From an uncultured Hungatella sp. (GTDB lineage Bacteria; Bacillota; Clostridia; Lachnospirales; Lachnospiraceae), in contig CATLBR010000011.1 of assembly GCA_949879795.1 (NCBI GenBank), positions 1 through 64,000 of the forward strand: 64,000 bases of DNA. The letters are read 5' to 3'. This document shows positions 17,423-25,164 of this stretch, one piece after another (position 1 is the stretch's first letter; each line of letters begins with the position of its first letter). The notes under the pieces were generated by a model. It made no database searches and was not told the DNA's origin. It saw only the letters and a list, made by a program, of their open reading frames with translations. Both the position numbers and the translations under genes were made by a program.

Positions 17423-17458
17423 CGCTATTGTGATACAGGGGGGCAAAACGTGTTTTGT
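17423..17458 (-). promoter_or_regulatory. Intercistronic hairpin between permease and GH26 genes
   Basis: A 17-bp inverted repeat (17423-17439 and 17442-17458) with one mismatch and a 2-base loop. No T run follows on the minus strand, so it is more likely an mRNA-processing or stability element, or a partial attenuator, than a full terminator. It could adjust enzyme level relative to the transporter. Confidence 0.6.
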
Positions 17459-17474
17459 CCCCCTGTATGTCTCA

Positions 17475-18323
17475 TTACCCTTTTACAGCTCCTGCCGCCA
17501 TTCCGCCGTACACCTGCCTCTGGAATATGAGGAACAGGATCAGGATCGGAATGATGGTGATGATAACGCCTGCGCAGATGTAGTTGTACTGATTTCCATA
17601 AGGCCCTGTGAATGTGTATAGGGCCGTGGAGATTGTCTTCAGCTCCTGCGACTGAAGGTACAGATTTGAGGCATAGTACTCATTGTACACGCTCACGCCC
17701 TTGAGCAGCAGGGAAGTTATGATGGCAGGCTTTAAAAGCGGGAACAAAATCTTGAAAAACACCCCGAAATATGTACATCCGTCCATGATAGCCGACTCGT
17801 CCAGAGACACCGGCAGATTCTCGAAAAACTGCAGGAAGATGTAGATGGAGATAATGTCCGTTCCCATAAGCACGATCATATACCCTACCAGACGGTTCAC
17901 CAGACCCAGGGAGTACATGATCTGATAAATCGTCACCTGCATGGCGATTCCCGGCAACAGCGCCGCAAACATAAACAGATTCTGCACGATCCCTCTTCCC
18001 GGAAACTTAAACCGGTTCAGCACATAGGCCAGCATGGAACCCATGAACACCGAGGCTGTCAACACTACCACCAGCACCATCCCGGTGTTGAAAAATCCCC
18101 GAAGCATGTTGGCCTTCTGAAAAGCGATGACAAAATTCTCAAAGTTGAAAAACGACTGGGGCAGATCCAGGACCGATGTGGAGGCGTACTCCTCATTGGT
18201 CTTAAACGCCGTGAGAATGCACACACAGACCGGGATCAGGGCGCACAGGGTGGCGCATATCAGGGACGCGTATTTCAAGATCTCGAACAATACGGAAATA
18301 GGTTTTCTTTTTTTCAGCTTCAT
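17475..18323 (-). CDS. ABC sugar transporter permease (MalG/UgpE type)
   Basis: A 282-residue inner-membrane permease with about six membrane segments, beginning near residues 15-37. It carries the cytoplasmic EAA-type loop around SLDESAIMDGCTYFGVFFKI, where the ATPase docks. The C-terminus GGMAAGAVKG is typical of sugar permeases of this class. Its ATG overlaps the TAA of the preceding permease by one base (TAATG at 18321-18325), so translation is probably coupled. With the partner permease and lipoprotein it forms a CUT1-type importer, here inferred to import manno-oligosaccharides. No ATP-binding subunit is encoded in the window; a shared MsiK/MsmK-like ATPase elsewhere is likely. Confidence 0.92.
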   Translation of the reverse strand: MKLKKRKPISVLFEILKYASLICATLCALIPVCVCILTAFKTNEEYASTSVLDLPQSFFNFENFVIAFQKANMLRGFFNTGMVLVVVLTASVFMGSMLAYVLNRFKFPGRGIVQNLFMFAALLPGIAMQVTIYQIMYSLGLVNRLVGYMIVLMGTDIISIYIFLQFFENLPVSLDESAIMDGCTYFGVFFKILFPLLKPAIITSLLLKGVSVYNEYYASNLYLQSQELKTISTALYTFTGPYGNQYNYICAGVIITIIPILILFLIFQRQVYGGMAAGAVKG

Positions 18324-19330
18324 TATACTGCCGCTCCCTTCTGAGCGTTTTTCCTGCGCTCTTCTCTCTTTCTCTTTCTCACTGCCGCCTTGGACTCGTC
18401 GTCGGTCCCGTTGTCAAACACATAGGCAAAGAACAGTTTCTGAGCCACTGTGCAGATGATGATGATCACCAGAAGCACGATAGCCATGGCGCAGGCCAGA
18501 CCTACTTTCTGATTCTCATGGGCAAGGCGGTTCATAATTACAAAATAGGTTCCTGTACCCATGGTTCCGTTGGTGATAACATAGGGCGGCTCGAAAGCGC
18601 TCAGGGAACCGCTGATGGAGAGGATCAGATTCAGCACCACGATGGACTTGATGCTTGGCAGGATGATGTAGATAAACCTGTGCCAATTGTTGGCGCCGTC
18701 CAGGGCTGCCGCCTCGTAGAGGTCGTTGTCCACGGACATCATGGCGCCCAGAAACATGATCATGTTCTGCCCCGTATATCTCCAAACGGAGGTGGCTGCC
18801 AGAGCGAAGTTGTTGATACTCTGATCCTGAAGCCAGTAGGGAATGTCCTCCAGGCTCATCCCGAACATCTGCAGCAGAGAATCGAGGACGAATCCCCTGG
18901 CGTAGAAAAACTTAAAGATAAATCCCACGGCAATACCGCAGATCAGATAGGGGAAAAACATGGCCGCCTTGAACACGGACTCGCCCTTCACTTTGAACAC
19001 CATCATGGTGGCGAAGAACAGGGCCAGACCCAGCTGCACCACCGCGCCTCCCATGTAGTACACGCTGACAAGGAGGGCCCTGAAAATCTCCGGCCTGTTG
19101 AACACATCCACATAGTTGGCCAGACCCACAAATTTCTTGGGGCCGATATACTTCATATTGTAGAAACTGAACTGCACCATCTTCATAAACGGCAGATATG
19201 TAAATACGATGAGAAGCAGCAGGGGCGCAAACAAAAATGTCACGATCACCAGCATCTGCTGTACTTTCCTGCTCTTAAACTTCTCCGCGAATGTCTTCTG
19301 ACCCACAGCCGTGCCTGCACTTTTACCCAT
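18323..19330 (-). CDS. ABC sugar transporter permease (MalF/UgpA type)
   Basis: A 335-residue integral membrane protein and partner of the downstream MalG-type permease. Membrane segments begin near 30-55 (MLVIVTFLFAPLLLLIVFTY). The EAA loop is visible as YEAAALDGANNWHRFIYIILP. The last 20 or so residues are very basic. The ATG at 19330 is preferred: GGAGG lies seven bases upstream, while the GTG one codon earlier is too close. It lies 12 bases after the lipoprotein gene in the same operon. CUT1 family membership is clear; the substrate (manno-oligosaccharide) is inferred from the GH26/GH36/GH130 genes alongside. Confidence 0.92.
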   Translation of the reverse strand: MGKSAGTAVGQKTFAEKFKSRKVQQMLVIVTFLFAPLLLLIVFTYLPFMKMVQFSFYNMKYIGPKKFVGLANYVDVFNRPEIFRALLVSVYYMGGAVVQLGLALFFATMMVFKVKGESVFKAAMFFPYLICGIAVGFIFKFFYARGFVLDSLLQMFGMSLEDIPYWLQDQSINNFALAATSVWRYTGQNMIMFLGAMMSVDNDLYEAAALDGANNWHRFIYIILPSIKSIVVLNLILSISGSLSAFEPPYVITNGTMGTGTYFVIMNRLAHENQKVGLACAMAIVLLVIIIICTVAQKLFFAYVFDNGTDDESKAAVRKRKREERRKNAQKGAAV

Positions 19331-19342
19331 CACGTGTCCTCC

Positions 19343-20719
19343 TTAGTTTTCCAGTATGCTCACTCCCAGATTCTCTTGAGCTGCAGACCACTTGGCATTC
19401 CATTCACCCATGATGGTGTCCAGGTCCTTTGTCTTGTAAAGGGCGGCCTCCAGGATCTCACAGTCAGGATAGTCGTTGTTGTTGACTCCCACCTCGCTCT
19501 CGTTGTTCACCTCGTCAAACAGGGTCTCCTCCCCTTCCGGCGACGGGTTGTTGCTCAGGATCTCCACGCCGTCAAACTCAGACAGGGAATCCGGAAGCGG
19601 TTCGGATTTCAGAGCGGGGATCGTTCCCTCATCCTTGAATATGGGAGACTCCTCCAGAAGCCACTTCAGATATACCATAGCCGCGATCTGGTTGTCGCCC
19701 GTGGCCTTGTTGTTGATGGCGTAGGCATAATTTCCGTCTCCGGAGGCGTAGCGCTTGCCGCCCACCGTGATGGGGAACGGCATGTAGCCGATGTCCTCAG
19801 GGGTGGAACCTGAGGCCTTGCACTGATCCACGGCCCAGGAGCCAAGCACCATAGACGCGATCTCACCCTTGTTGATCAGACCCTTGGAGGACTCCCAATC
19901 GGTGCTGGCCGGGTCATCCTCCACCAGCCCTCTGCTCACCGCCTCATAGAGTACATAGTACACGGCGTAGGGGCCGGTCATGTCGTCTCTCCTGGCAAAT
20001 GGGTCCTTGGTGTGGACGATAGTATTGTTCATAAAGTCCGGGTCGCCGGTTGCGGAGATTCCGATGTACTGATCCCAGGCGCCCATGGGCCAGCCTGCGG
20101 AGAAGTTGGTGTACAGCGGCACCGCGTCGGTGTTGTCCTTGATCTGCTGCAAGCAGTCCAGAAACTGGTCCGGCGTGGAGGGAAGCTCTGTGATCCCCGC
20201 CTCCTTCCATATTCTCTTGTTGTAGATGACACCTCCCGCTGTTCCGCCGTTGGGAATCCCGTACTGGAGGCCGTTATAATTCTTGTCCGCCAGGAAGTTG
20301 TAGATACCGTCCAGTGTCTTGTAGTCTCCCAGGGGAGAGAAGTACTCAGACATCTCACTCTTGCTGACAGATGTGGGAATATAGCAGATATCTCCCCAGT
20401 CGCCTGTGGGAAGGCGAAGGTTGAGAGACTGCTCATAATCCGTAAGTCCCTCATACTCCACGGTAATGTTGGGATAAAGTTTCATAAATTCCTCCGCGTA
20501 CCCCTTGTACACCGTGTCCACCACGTCGGTCCGGTTGGTCAATATCTTGATGGAAGCCGTGATATCCTGATAGTCCTCCCCCAGTTTGATAGCGTCTATG
20601 GTAGGCAGTTCCACTGCAGTTCCCCCTGCCTCTCCTTTTCCTGAACCGCCGCATCCTGCCGCCAGAGAACCTGCCAGCACTGCTGCCATTGTCAGAGCAA
20701 CCACTTTTTTAGTTTTCAT
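19343..20719 (-). CDS. ABC transporter sugar-binding lipoprotein
   Basis: A 458-residue extracellular solute-binding protein of the CUT1/family 1 type, anchored by a lipid on Cys23 of the lipobox LAAGC. A Gly/Ser/Glu-rich linker precedes the binding domain, which shows the usual sugar-binding features: ITVEYEGLTDYEQSLNLRL near the start and GNYAYAINNKATGDNQIAAM later. It is the first gene of the operon and has a sigma-A promoter at 20755-20783. The ATG at 20719 is chosen because GAAGGGTGG lies about eight bases upstream; an in-frame GTG 12 bases earlier overlaps that site. Inferred to capture manno-oligosaccharides released by GH26. Confidence 0.92.
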   Translation of the reverse strand: MKTKKVVALTMAAVLAGSLAAGCGGSGKGEAGGTAVELPTIDAIKLGEDYQDITASIKILTNRTDVVDTVYKGYAEEFMKLYPNITVEYEGLTDYEQSLNLRLPTGDWGDICYIPTSVSKSEMSEYFSPLGDYKTLDGIYNFLADKNYNGLQYGIPNGGTAGGVIYNKRIWKEAGITELPSTPDQFLDCLQQIKDNTDAVPLYTNFSAGWPMGAWDQYIGISATGDPDFMNNTIVHTKDPFARRDDMTGPYAVYYVLYEAVSRGLVEDDPASTDWESSKGLINKGEIASMVLGSWAVDQCKASGSTPEDIGYMPFPITVGGKRYASGDGNYAYAINNKATGDNQIAAMVYLKWLLEESPIFKDEGTIPALKSEPLPDSLSEFDGVEILSNNPSPEGEETLFDEVNNESEVGVNNNDYPDCEILEAALYKTKDLDTIMGEWNAKWSAAQENLGVSILEN

Positions 20720-20754
20720 AACTTTATCCACCCTTCTTTTTTAATGTTTATTTA

Positions 20755-20783
20755 ATTATAATATCATATTAATTTAATTTCAA
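20755..20783 (-). promoter_or_regulatory. Promoter of the mannan ABC/GH26 operon with putative operator
   Basis: On the minus strand TTGAAA (20783-20778), a 17-bp spacer, then TATAAT (20760-20755). The spacer holds the 12-mer ttaaattaatat (20777-20766), which also occurs in the lacI promoter at 22238-22227. Since a LacI-type gene lies next door, this shared sequence is a candidate operator, although it lacks the central CG of most LacI-family sites and the region is AT-rich. Confidence 0.7.
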
Positions 20784-21088
20784 CAGAAAAGTGGTATAAT
20801 TTAAATTATTGTTAAATACATACAATTCTATTTTGATTTCTTGTATATTTTGCCCGATTAATTTTTTTCTTTTTTGTTTATTAAGTAAATTTTTATATAT
20901 TATTCTCCTTTTATTAACCTCATCTATAATTAAACAAATATTTTTCTGTTTTATTTCTGATTTTACCCGATAGCAGGCCGGCGCCCCACCCTGTGTACAA
21001 TCAAACATAGAAGACTTTTCTCCCCCTCCCGCCGCACGGCTCCCGCACTGCCGACAGGCGGTAATACTGCTCCTTTCGGGGACATGGG
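20784..21088. other. Intergenic region between lacI and the ABC operon
   Basis: 20784-20960 is extremely AT-rich with no supported gene. From about 20970 it turns GC-rich and contains a copy of the dispersed ACAGGCGG hairpin (about 21048-21065, CTGCC-gaca-GGCGG then taat). The upstream AT-rich part may act as an UP-like or regulator-binding region for the operon promoter; nothing more specific is seen. Confidence 0.4.
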
Positions 21089-21131
21089 CAAAATAAACAG
21101 GGCAGGAAACCTGTCTCCAGATCTCCTGCCC
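21089..21131 (-). terminator. Terminator of the LacI-type gene
   Basis: An 8-bp stem (gggcagga, minus 21131-21124, with tcctgccc 21107-21100) with a 16-base loop, followed on the minus strand by TGTTTATTTTG. It lies 16 bases after the lacI stop. Confidence 0.7.
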
Positions 21132-21146
21132 TCAAACTCTGCCCGA

Positions 21147-22187
21147 CTATTCTTCTTTTTCCCTGCCGCCTCCGCCGCTCTCTTTTAAACACTTTACACT
21201 GTCCTTCACCACCACTCTCCCCGACACCACTCTTATATCAGAGGGAGCGCACCCGTGTTCTGCAAGGGACACCACAATCTTGACTGCGCACCGAACCATC
21301 TCCTTGATGTCCACCTCGTAGCTGGTGATCTTTACATCACAGAGCCCCTCGTAGAGATAATTGTCAAATCCCACGATAGACACATCCTCGGGAATCCGGT
21401 ACCCCCTGCTCTCCAGCAGATTGATCACCTCGCTGGCGGTCAGATCGCAGTTGCAGGCGAAAGCTGTGGGCATCCGCTCCGGCAGACGGATATTTCCGAT
21501 CTGCCCCGCCATGGTCCGGTCGTCCATCACCCAGTCCTGATTCACCTCAAGACCACTCTCGAGGAGCGCCTTCCTGTAGCCAAAATACCGGTCTGTGATG
21601 CTGTTGCTGGCCAGGAGCGTACCTACATAGGCTATCTCCCTGTGTCCCTGGTCGATAAGATAGTTGACCATCTTGTACATCCCATAGTAATTATCCGCCA
21701 TGACAGAGGGACACCTGAGGCCTTTCATCATAAAATCCACCAGAACCACCGGTATATCCTGCTGCCTGTCCAGAAATTCCAGATACGCCCTGCCGATCTC
21801 CCCGATGACGATCAGTCCCTGAATCTGCTGCTCCACCGCGAACAGAGGCATCTCCAGGGCCGCCTCCCGCTCATGGCGCAGCACCTCAAACAATATGACG
21901 CAGCTGTGAGAGCCCGCTATCAGCGACAATTCCTGATATACTTTCCAGTAATAGGAAGGGTAGGAACCCAGATACTTCTCGCCGATGATCACCCCGACGT
22001 TGAAGATCTTTTTTCCGCCTGACGACATGGCCCCCTTGGTCTGATATCCCATCTCTGCCGCCGTGCGCTTGATCCTGGCCCTCAGCTCCTCGCTCACACC
22101 CTTCTGCCCAGCCAGCGCGTTGGACACCGTGACTGTACTCACCTGCAGTCTCTCCGCAATATCAGACAAGCGAACCGTCTTTTTCAT
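21147..22187 (-). CDS. LacI-family transcriptional regulator
   Basis: A 346-residue regulator. Residues 5-50 form the LacI helix-turn-helix (VRLSDIAERLQVSTVTVSNA) with the hinge that follows. Residues 60-335 form the periplasmic-binding-like sensor domain (VGVIIGEKYLGSYPSYYWKV; GFDNYLYEG). It has its own strong promoter and terminator and lies directly upstream of the sugar-binding lipoprotein gene on the same strand. Control of the mannan operon by a mannose-containing sugar is the natural inference. A 12-mer shared by its own promoter and the ABC promoter suggests autoregulation. Confidence 0.92.
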   Translation of the reverse strand: MKKTVRLSDIAERLQVSTVTVSNALAGQKGVSEELRARIKRTAAEMGYQTKGAMSSGGKKIFNVGVIIGEKYLGSYPSYYWKVYQELSLIAGSHSCVILFEVLRHEREAALEMPLFAVEQQIQGLIVIGEIGRAYLEFLDRQQDIPVVLVDFMMKGLRCPSVMADNYYGMYKMVNYLIDQGHREIAYVGTLLASNSITDRYFGYRKALLESGLEVNQDWVMDDRTMAGQIGNIRLPERMPTAFACNCDLTASEVINLLESRGYRIPEDVSIVGFDNYLYEGLCDVKITSYEVDIKEMVRCAVKIVVSLAEHGCAPSDIRVVSGRVVVKDSVKCLKESGGGGREKEE

Positions 22188-22223
22188 CTTGACCCCACCT
22201 TATATTAATCCATTTTTAAATTT

Positions 22224-22252
22224 ATTATATTAATTTAACTTAAAAATGTCAA
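22224..22252 (-). promoter_or_regulatory. Promoter of the LacI-type gene
   Basis: A perfect minus-strand sigma-A promoter: TTGACA (22252-22247), 17-bp spacer, TATAAT (22229-22224). The shared 12-mer ttaaattaatat (22238-22227) overlaps the -10 element, a suitable place for autorepression. Confidence 0.75.
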
Positions 22253-22259
22253 TCACTCT

Positions 22260-23051
22260 CTACGCATTTGTCCCAAATACCTGGATCTGCGTCAATGCGG
22301 GGAACGGGGACGGGTCATCGGCCTTTATCAGCTCACTCAGTTTCAACCATGTAACCTTCTTTTTCTGTATATTAAACACGTGCGGTTTCACACTCTTCTC
22401 CATCTTAACCACCTCCGTGCTTCCGTCGGAGAAGGTCAGGGTTGCCTGAATCCACCAGTTGTCGTGTGGAAAATCGGCCCTGGTGTACAGACAGAGCCTG
22501 TCTATGTCCACAGCGCGCCCAAACTCCAGGGTAATCTCCGCGTCATCCTGCCGGTTGATGCCCCAGGACTCATAGGGCCACTGCCCGTGGGACTCGTTGG
22601 CCACCACTCCGTCGATGGCGTTCCTGGCGGCAAACACCGCCTCGCCTCTGGTTTCCACGTTGGCGTAAGCATGGGGATAGCACCCTGTGTCGCCGTGCTG
22701 ATCCATCACATTCTTTGCCAGTTCCCTGTAATTTCCGTTTTCAAAATCCCAGGCCCCCCGCATGGTGATATAGTGCCGCTGTCCCGTGAAAGCCGCCGGG
22801 TTGTAGGATACCTTTCTCTCTCCAAAGGGGATCACATACTCTACGCGCTCTTTTGTCAGATACACGTAGGCCTCATCCATAGAGCCGTCCACGCGGACCA
22901 CATAGAAGGCATCCGTCTGGTCCGTGTCAAACAGAATCTTGTCCCCAGGTATGTACTCTCCTTCATAGACCGCGGCAATCTGGTCCTCTCCCTGGACCTG
23001 ATATTTGATTTCCCCCCGCTCGCCGCATACGGTAATGCTCAGCTTTGCCAT
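22260..23051 (-). CDS. Intracellular CBM32/discoidin-like carbohydrate-binding protein
   Basis: A 263-residue protein with no signal peptide or membrane segment. Residues about 1-110 are beta-rich and unassigned. Residues about 125-260 resemble an F5/8-type (CBM32-like) jelly roll: AARNAIDGVVANESHGQWPY, then LEFGRAVDIDRLCLYTRAD and WWIQATLTFSDGSTEVV. Such domains usually act outside the cell, so a cytoplasmic copy is odd; similar proteins are common and uncharacterised in Lachnospiraceae (recollection). GGAG lies eight bases before the ATG. It has its own promoter (23203-23231) and ends eight bases before the lacI -35 element. A link to sugar sensing or handling in the mannan locus is only a neighbourhood inference. 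Confidence 0.7.
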   Translation of the reverse strand: MAKLSITVCGERGEIKYQVQGEDQIAAVYEGEYIPGDKILFDTDQTDAFYVVRVDGSMDEAYVYLTKERVEYVIPFGERKVSYNPAAFTGQRHYITMRGAWDFENGNYRELAKNVMDQHGDTGCYPHAYANVETRGEAVFAARNAIDGVVANESHGQWPYESWGINRQDDAEITLEFGRAVDIDRLCLYTRADFPHDNWWIQATLTFSDGSTEVVKMEKSVKPHVFNIQKKKVTWLKLSELIKADDPSPFPALTQIQVFGTNA

Positions 23052-23085
23052 GACAATTCTCCTTTTTATTTAAAGTCCGCCGCCC

Positions 23086-23104
23086 GACAGGCGGCATTAA
23101 TTCA
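23086..23104. repeat. GC-rich hairpin of a dispersed family
   Basis: GCCGCC-cgaca-GGCGGC followed by att. Closely related short hairpins occur at about 172-189 (ccgcc caca ggcgg caat) and 21048-21065 (ctgcc gaca ggcgg taat). All are intergenic. Here it falls in the leader, just upstream of the ribosome site of the CBM32-like gene. Confidence 0.5.
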
Positions 23105-23147
23105 GGGATTCCCTATGCGCCCTCCGGACTTCCATAGGTGGTGCGCC

Positions 23148-23171
23148 CACAGCCGGACACATGCAGGTTTG
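23148..23171. repeat. 24-bp intergenic repeat, copy 2
   Basis: cacagccggacacatgcagg plus tttg, matching 21 of 24 positions at 7312-7335. It lies in the 145-base leader of the CBM32-like gene. Confidence 0.45.
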
Positions 23172-23202
23172 TTTTCCCCTATTATGTAACACATGTGATA
23201 TT

Positions 23203-23231
23203 ATAATAGCATGAATTGGACAGATTGGCAA
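23203..23231 (-). promoter_or_regulatory. Promoter of the CBM32-like gene
   Basis: Minus strand: TTGCCA (23231-23226), 17-bp spacer, TATTAT (23208-23203). The transcript would have a leader of about 145 bases holding the 24-bp repeat and the GC-rich hairpin. A CACATGTG palindrome lies just downstream of the -10. Confidence 0.6.
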
Positions 23232-23249
23232 CAACAGCCTGACTTCTCA

Positions 23250-23300
23250 TAAACATCAGGGCTGTGTCCCCAGGTATCCCGGCAAACACAGCCCTGATGT
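23250..23300 (-). terminator. Terminator of the spoIID-spoIIQ unit
   Basis: A perfect 15-bp stem (23253-23267 with 23286-23300) lies 11 bases after the spoIIQ-like stop. On the minus strand it is followed by TTTATGAG, a weak T tract. Confidence 0.65.
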
Positions 23301-23310
23301 CTAACTGATT

Positions 23311-24129
23311 TTATTCAAAGTAGTCCACAGGATCTACCTTGCTTCCCTGATGTTCCAGCTGAAAGTATACATTGCTGCCCTCCACGGAATAATACTTGGT
23401 GGGCTCCGCCACATAGCCCATGACTTGTCCGGCCTCCAGGTACTCATTTTCCACCACCTGGATTTCCTTAAGCTGGCCGCATGTGGCCGTGTACTCATTG
23501 CCCAGATCAAGAACCACAAAGTTCCCCAGTTCCTCGTCCGCGCTGACCGCCACTACTCTGGCGTTGGCAGGCGCCACCACAGGCTGGCTCACCTCAGCCT
23601 GGATCACTACTCCCGGATTTACCTGATACTGATCCAGCGTGGGGAAATAGATGGTGGTGTCCATGCTGTAATCAAGGAGAATATTGCCCATAACCGGCCA
23701 GGCCATACGGCTGGTATCGGAAAAGTCAAGCACCAGGGATACGGCGTTCTCCAGGCCTGAACCTGCAGGAGCCACCTGAACCTCCCCTGTCCCGGCCGTC
23801 GTCTTCTGACCGGTCTGTGTCTGCCTGGACGGTTCGGTTTCTGAGATTTTTGTACCTTTCTCCTGTACATCCGTCCTGCTGTCGGAAGCCGTAACCATCT
23901 GCTCTCTCTGGGCATCCGCGGTGCCTGCCACCTGGTCGTCTGCCTCTGACGGGTTCTCTTCTGCAATTATGGTCCCCTGTAAATTTTCCATGTAGGGATT
24001 TTCTTCCCCGGGGACATTTCCTCTTTGAATCGTAACGACTCCTGCTGCGGCAACAATAGTCAGCAGGCCCAGTACCAACATGACAAGAAATAGTTTGTCC
24101 TTGAACATTTGATTGAATCTCTCTTTCAC
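23311..24129 (-). CDS. spoIIQ: SpoIIQ-like protein with degenerate M23 (LytM) domain
   Basis: A 272-residue membrane protein: one N-terminal membrane segment (about 13-33), a Ser/Thr/Glu-rich stalk (35-115), then a LytM/M23 fold (about 130-272). In sporulating clostridia SpoIIQ sits in the forespore membrane, contacts SpoIIIAH and is needed for engulfment. Placement directly after spoIID supports this role. The usual zinc ligands appear to be missing: the H-x-x-x-D region reads QVNPGVVI and the H-x-H region is not evident (TATCGQL, FQLEHQG), so it is probably non-catalytic. The start is GTG with AGGTGAT upstream. It lies 45 bases after spoIID. The usual next gene, spoIIID, is absent. Confidence 0.75.
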   Translation of the reverse strand: MKERFNQMFKDKLFLVMLVLGLLTIVAAAGVVTIQRGNVPGEENPYMENLQGTIIAEENPSEADDQVAGTADAQREQMVTASDSRTDVQEKGTKISETEPSRQTQTGQKTTAGTGEVQVAPAGSGLENAVSLVLDFSDTSRMAWPVMGNILLDYSMDTTIYFPTLDQYQVNPGVVIQAEVSQPVVAPANARVVAVSADEELGNFVVLDLGNEYTATCGQLKEIQVVENEYLEAGQVMGYVAEPTKYYSVEGSNVYFQLEHQGSKVDPVDYFE

Positions 24130-24174
24130 CGTTTATCACCTCGGTACTATTCTTACCAAAGGTTCCGGAGTTAT

Positions 24175-25107
24175 TCATTGTTCTTCCCAAATTATTTCGA
24201 TATTCTTGTAATAGGCGGACAATATCTCTTCTGCCGTCATTCCTGCCGCGGCTTTCCTGTGAGCTCCGTACTGACTCAGGCCGTATCCATGTCCCTGGCC
24301 CCGGCAGACAGCCCTCACCCCTCCCTCATAGTCTTCCAGCGCAAAAGCCGACGACGGAAGACCCAGGGTCTCCCGAACGGATTCCCCGTCAAAGATATGG
24401 GTGCCGATCTGAATTTCCGTCACATATCCCGCCGCGTCTCTCCCCACAGTCTGAATGGACTCCGGAATCTGGTCTTCAGTCAGGCTCTCCCCCTCCTTGA
24501 GCCGGTGAATCAGATCCGTGAACTGTCCTGCCGTCCACGCGTTCACCGTCAGGTAGCCCTCTGCCTCCAGATCTTCCTGGCTCTCCACAGATGCCAGATA
24601 GGGATGGCCTTCGTCTCCCTCCCTGGTACAGCCTGCGCTGAGTCGGTGGAATAAAGGTTCTATATATTCTCCATCTGAAAGGATCACGGCTCCCCTGGTC
24701 TCCTCCACTGCCTGGCGGACTTTTTGATAATACTCCAAAAACCGGGGCTTTCCCCACAGTTTTTCCATCTGCTGCTCTTCCAGATACTCTATACTCAGTT
24801 CTGACTGGGGAATCTCGGTTCTCCCCTCCATCTGACGGTACACATAAGTTCTGGCGATGACCGCCTGTGCCTTCAGCGCCTCCTTCTCATAGTCCGCCGG
24901 CATCTGCCTGGCCACCACCCCCACCAGATACTCTTCCACATCCACATATCCCTGCCCCTGCCTGTCCAGGCGAATCCTCCTTCTGCCCGCCGTCTGTCCC
25001 TGATCCCAGTAGCTGTCTGAGGTTCCTTTTATGGTTCCACTGAAAACCAGGGTCCCTACATAGGGAAACAAAACCGCGATTACACAAAAAAACCAGAATT
25101 TCCGCAT
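24175..25107 (-). CDS. spoIID: Stage II sporulation protein D (lytic transglycosylase)
   Basis: A 310-residue mother-cell membrane protein that cleaves glycan strands during engulfment. A membrane segment (about 4-24) is followed by a SpoIID domain: VDVEEYLVGVVARQMPADY with EALKAQAVIARTYV (the conserved region of the catalytic Glu), SAGCTREG, and the C-terminal GHGYGLSQYGAHRKAAAGM. Length and motifs are typical. Its ribosome site AAGAGGGGG lies inside the 3' arm of the glgP terminator hairpin, and a sigma-E-like -10 falls in that hairpin's loop (see 25108-25158). It is followed by the spoIIQ-like gene. Confidence 0.95.
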   Translation of the reverse strand: MRKFWFFCVIAVLFPYVGTLVFSGTIKGTSDSYWDQGQTAGRRRIRLDRQGQGYVDVEEYLVGVVARQMPADYEKEALKAQAVIARTYVYRQMEGRTEIPQSELSIEYLEEQQMEKLWGKPRFLEYYQKVRQAVEETRGAVILSDGEYIEPLFHRLSAGCTREGDEGHPYLASVESQEDLEAEGYLTVNAWTAGQFTDLIHRLKEGESLTEDQIPESIQTVGRDAAGYVTEIQIGTHIFDGESVRETLGLPSSAFALEDYEGGVRAVCRGQGHGYGLSQYGAHRKAAAGMTAEEILSAYYKNIEIIWEEQ

Positions 25108-25158
25108 AAAAATTCCCCCTCTTCTCTATCTCTATGAAGAGGGGGAACAGATTATTTC
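25108..25158 (-). promoter_or_regulatory. glgP terminator hairpin overlapping the spoIID promoter and ribosome site
   Basis: Minus strand: 11-bp stem TTCCCCCTCTT (25147-25137) / AAGAGGGGGAA (25123-25113), then TTTTT (25112-25108) abutting the spoIID ATG at 25107. The 3' arm contains the spoIID ribosome site. The 13-base loop begins CATAGAGAT, which fits a sigma-E -10 (CATAnnnT), and GAAATAAT 14 bases upstream fits a loose -35. A transcript starting there would lack the 5' arm and expose the ribosome site. The hairpin is seen; the promoter is inferred. Confidence 0.6.
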
Positions 25159-25164
25159 TTATCT

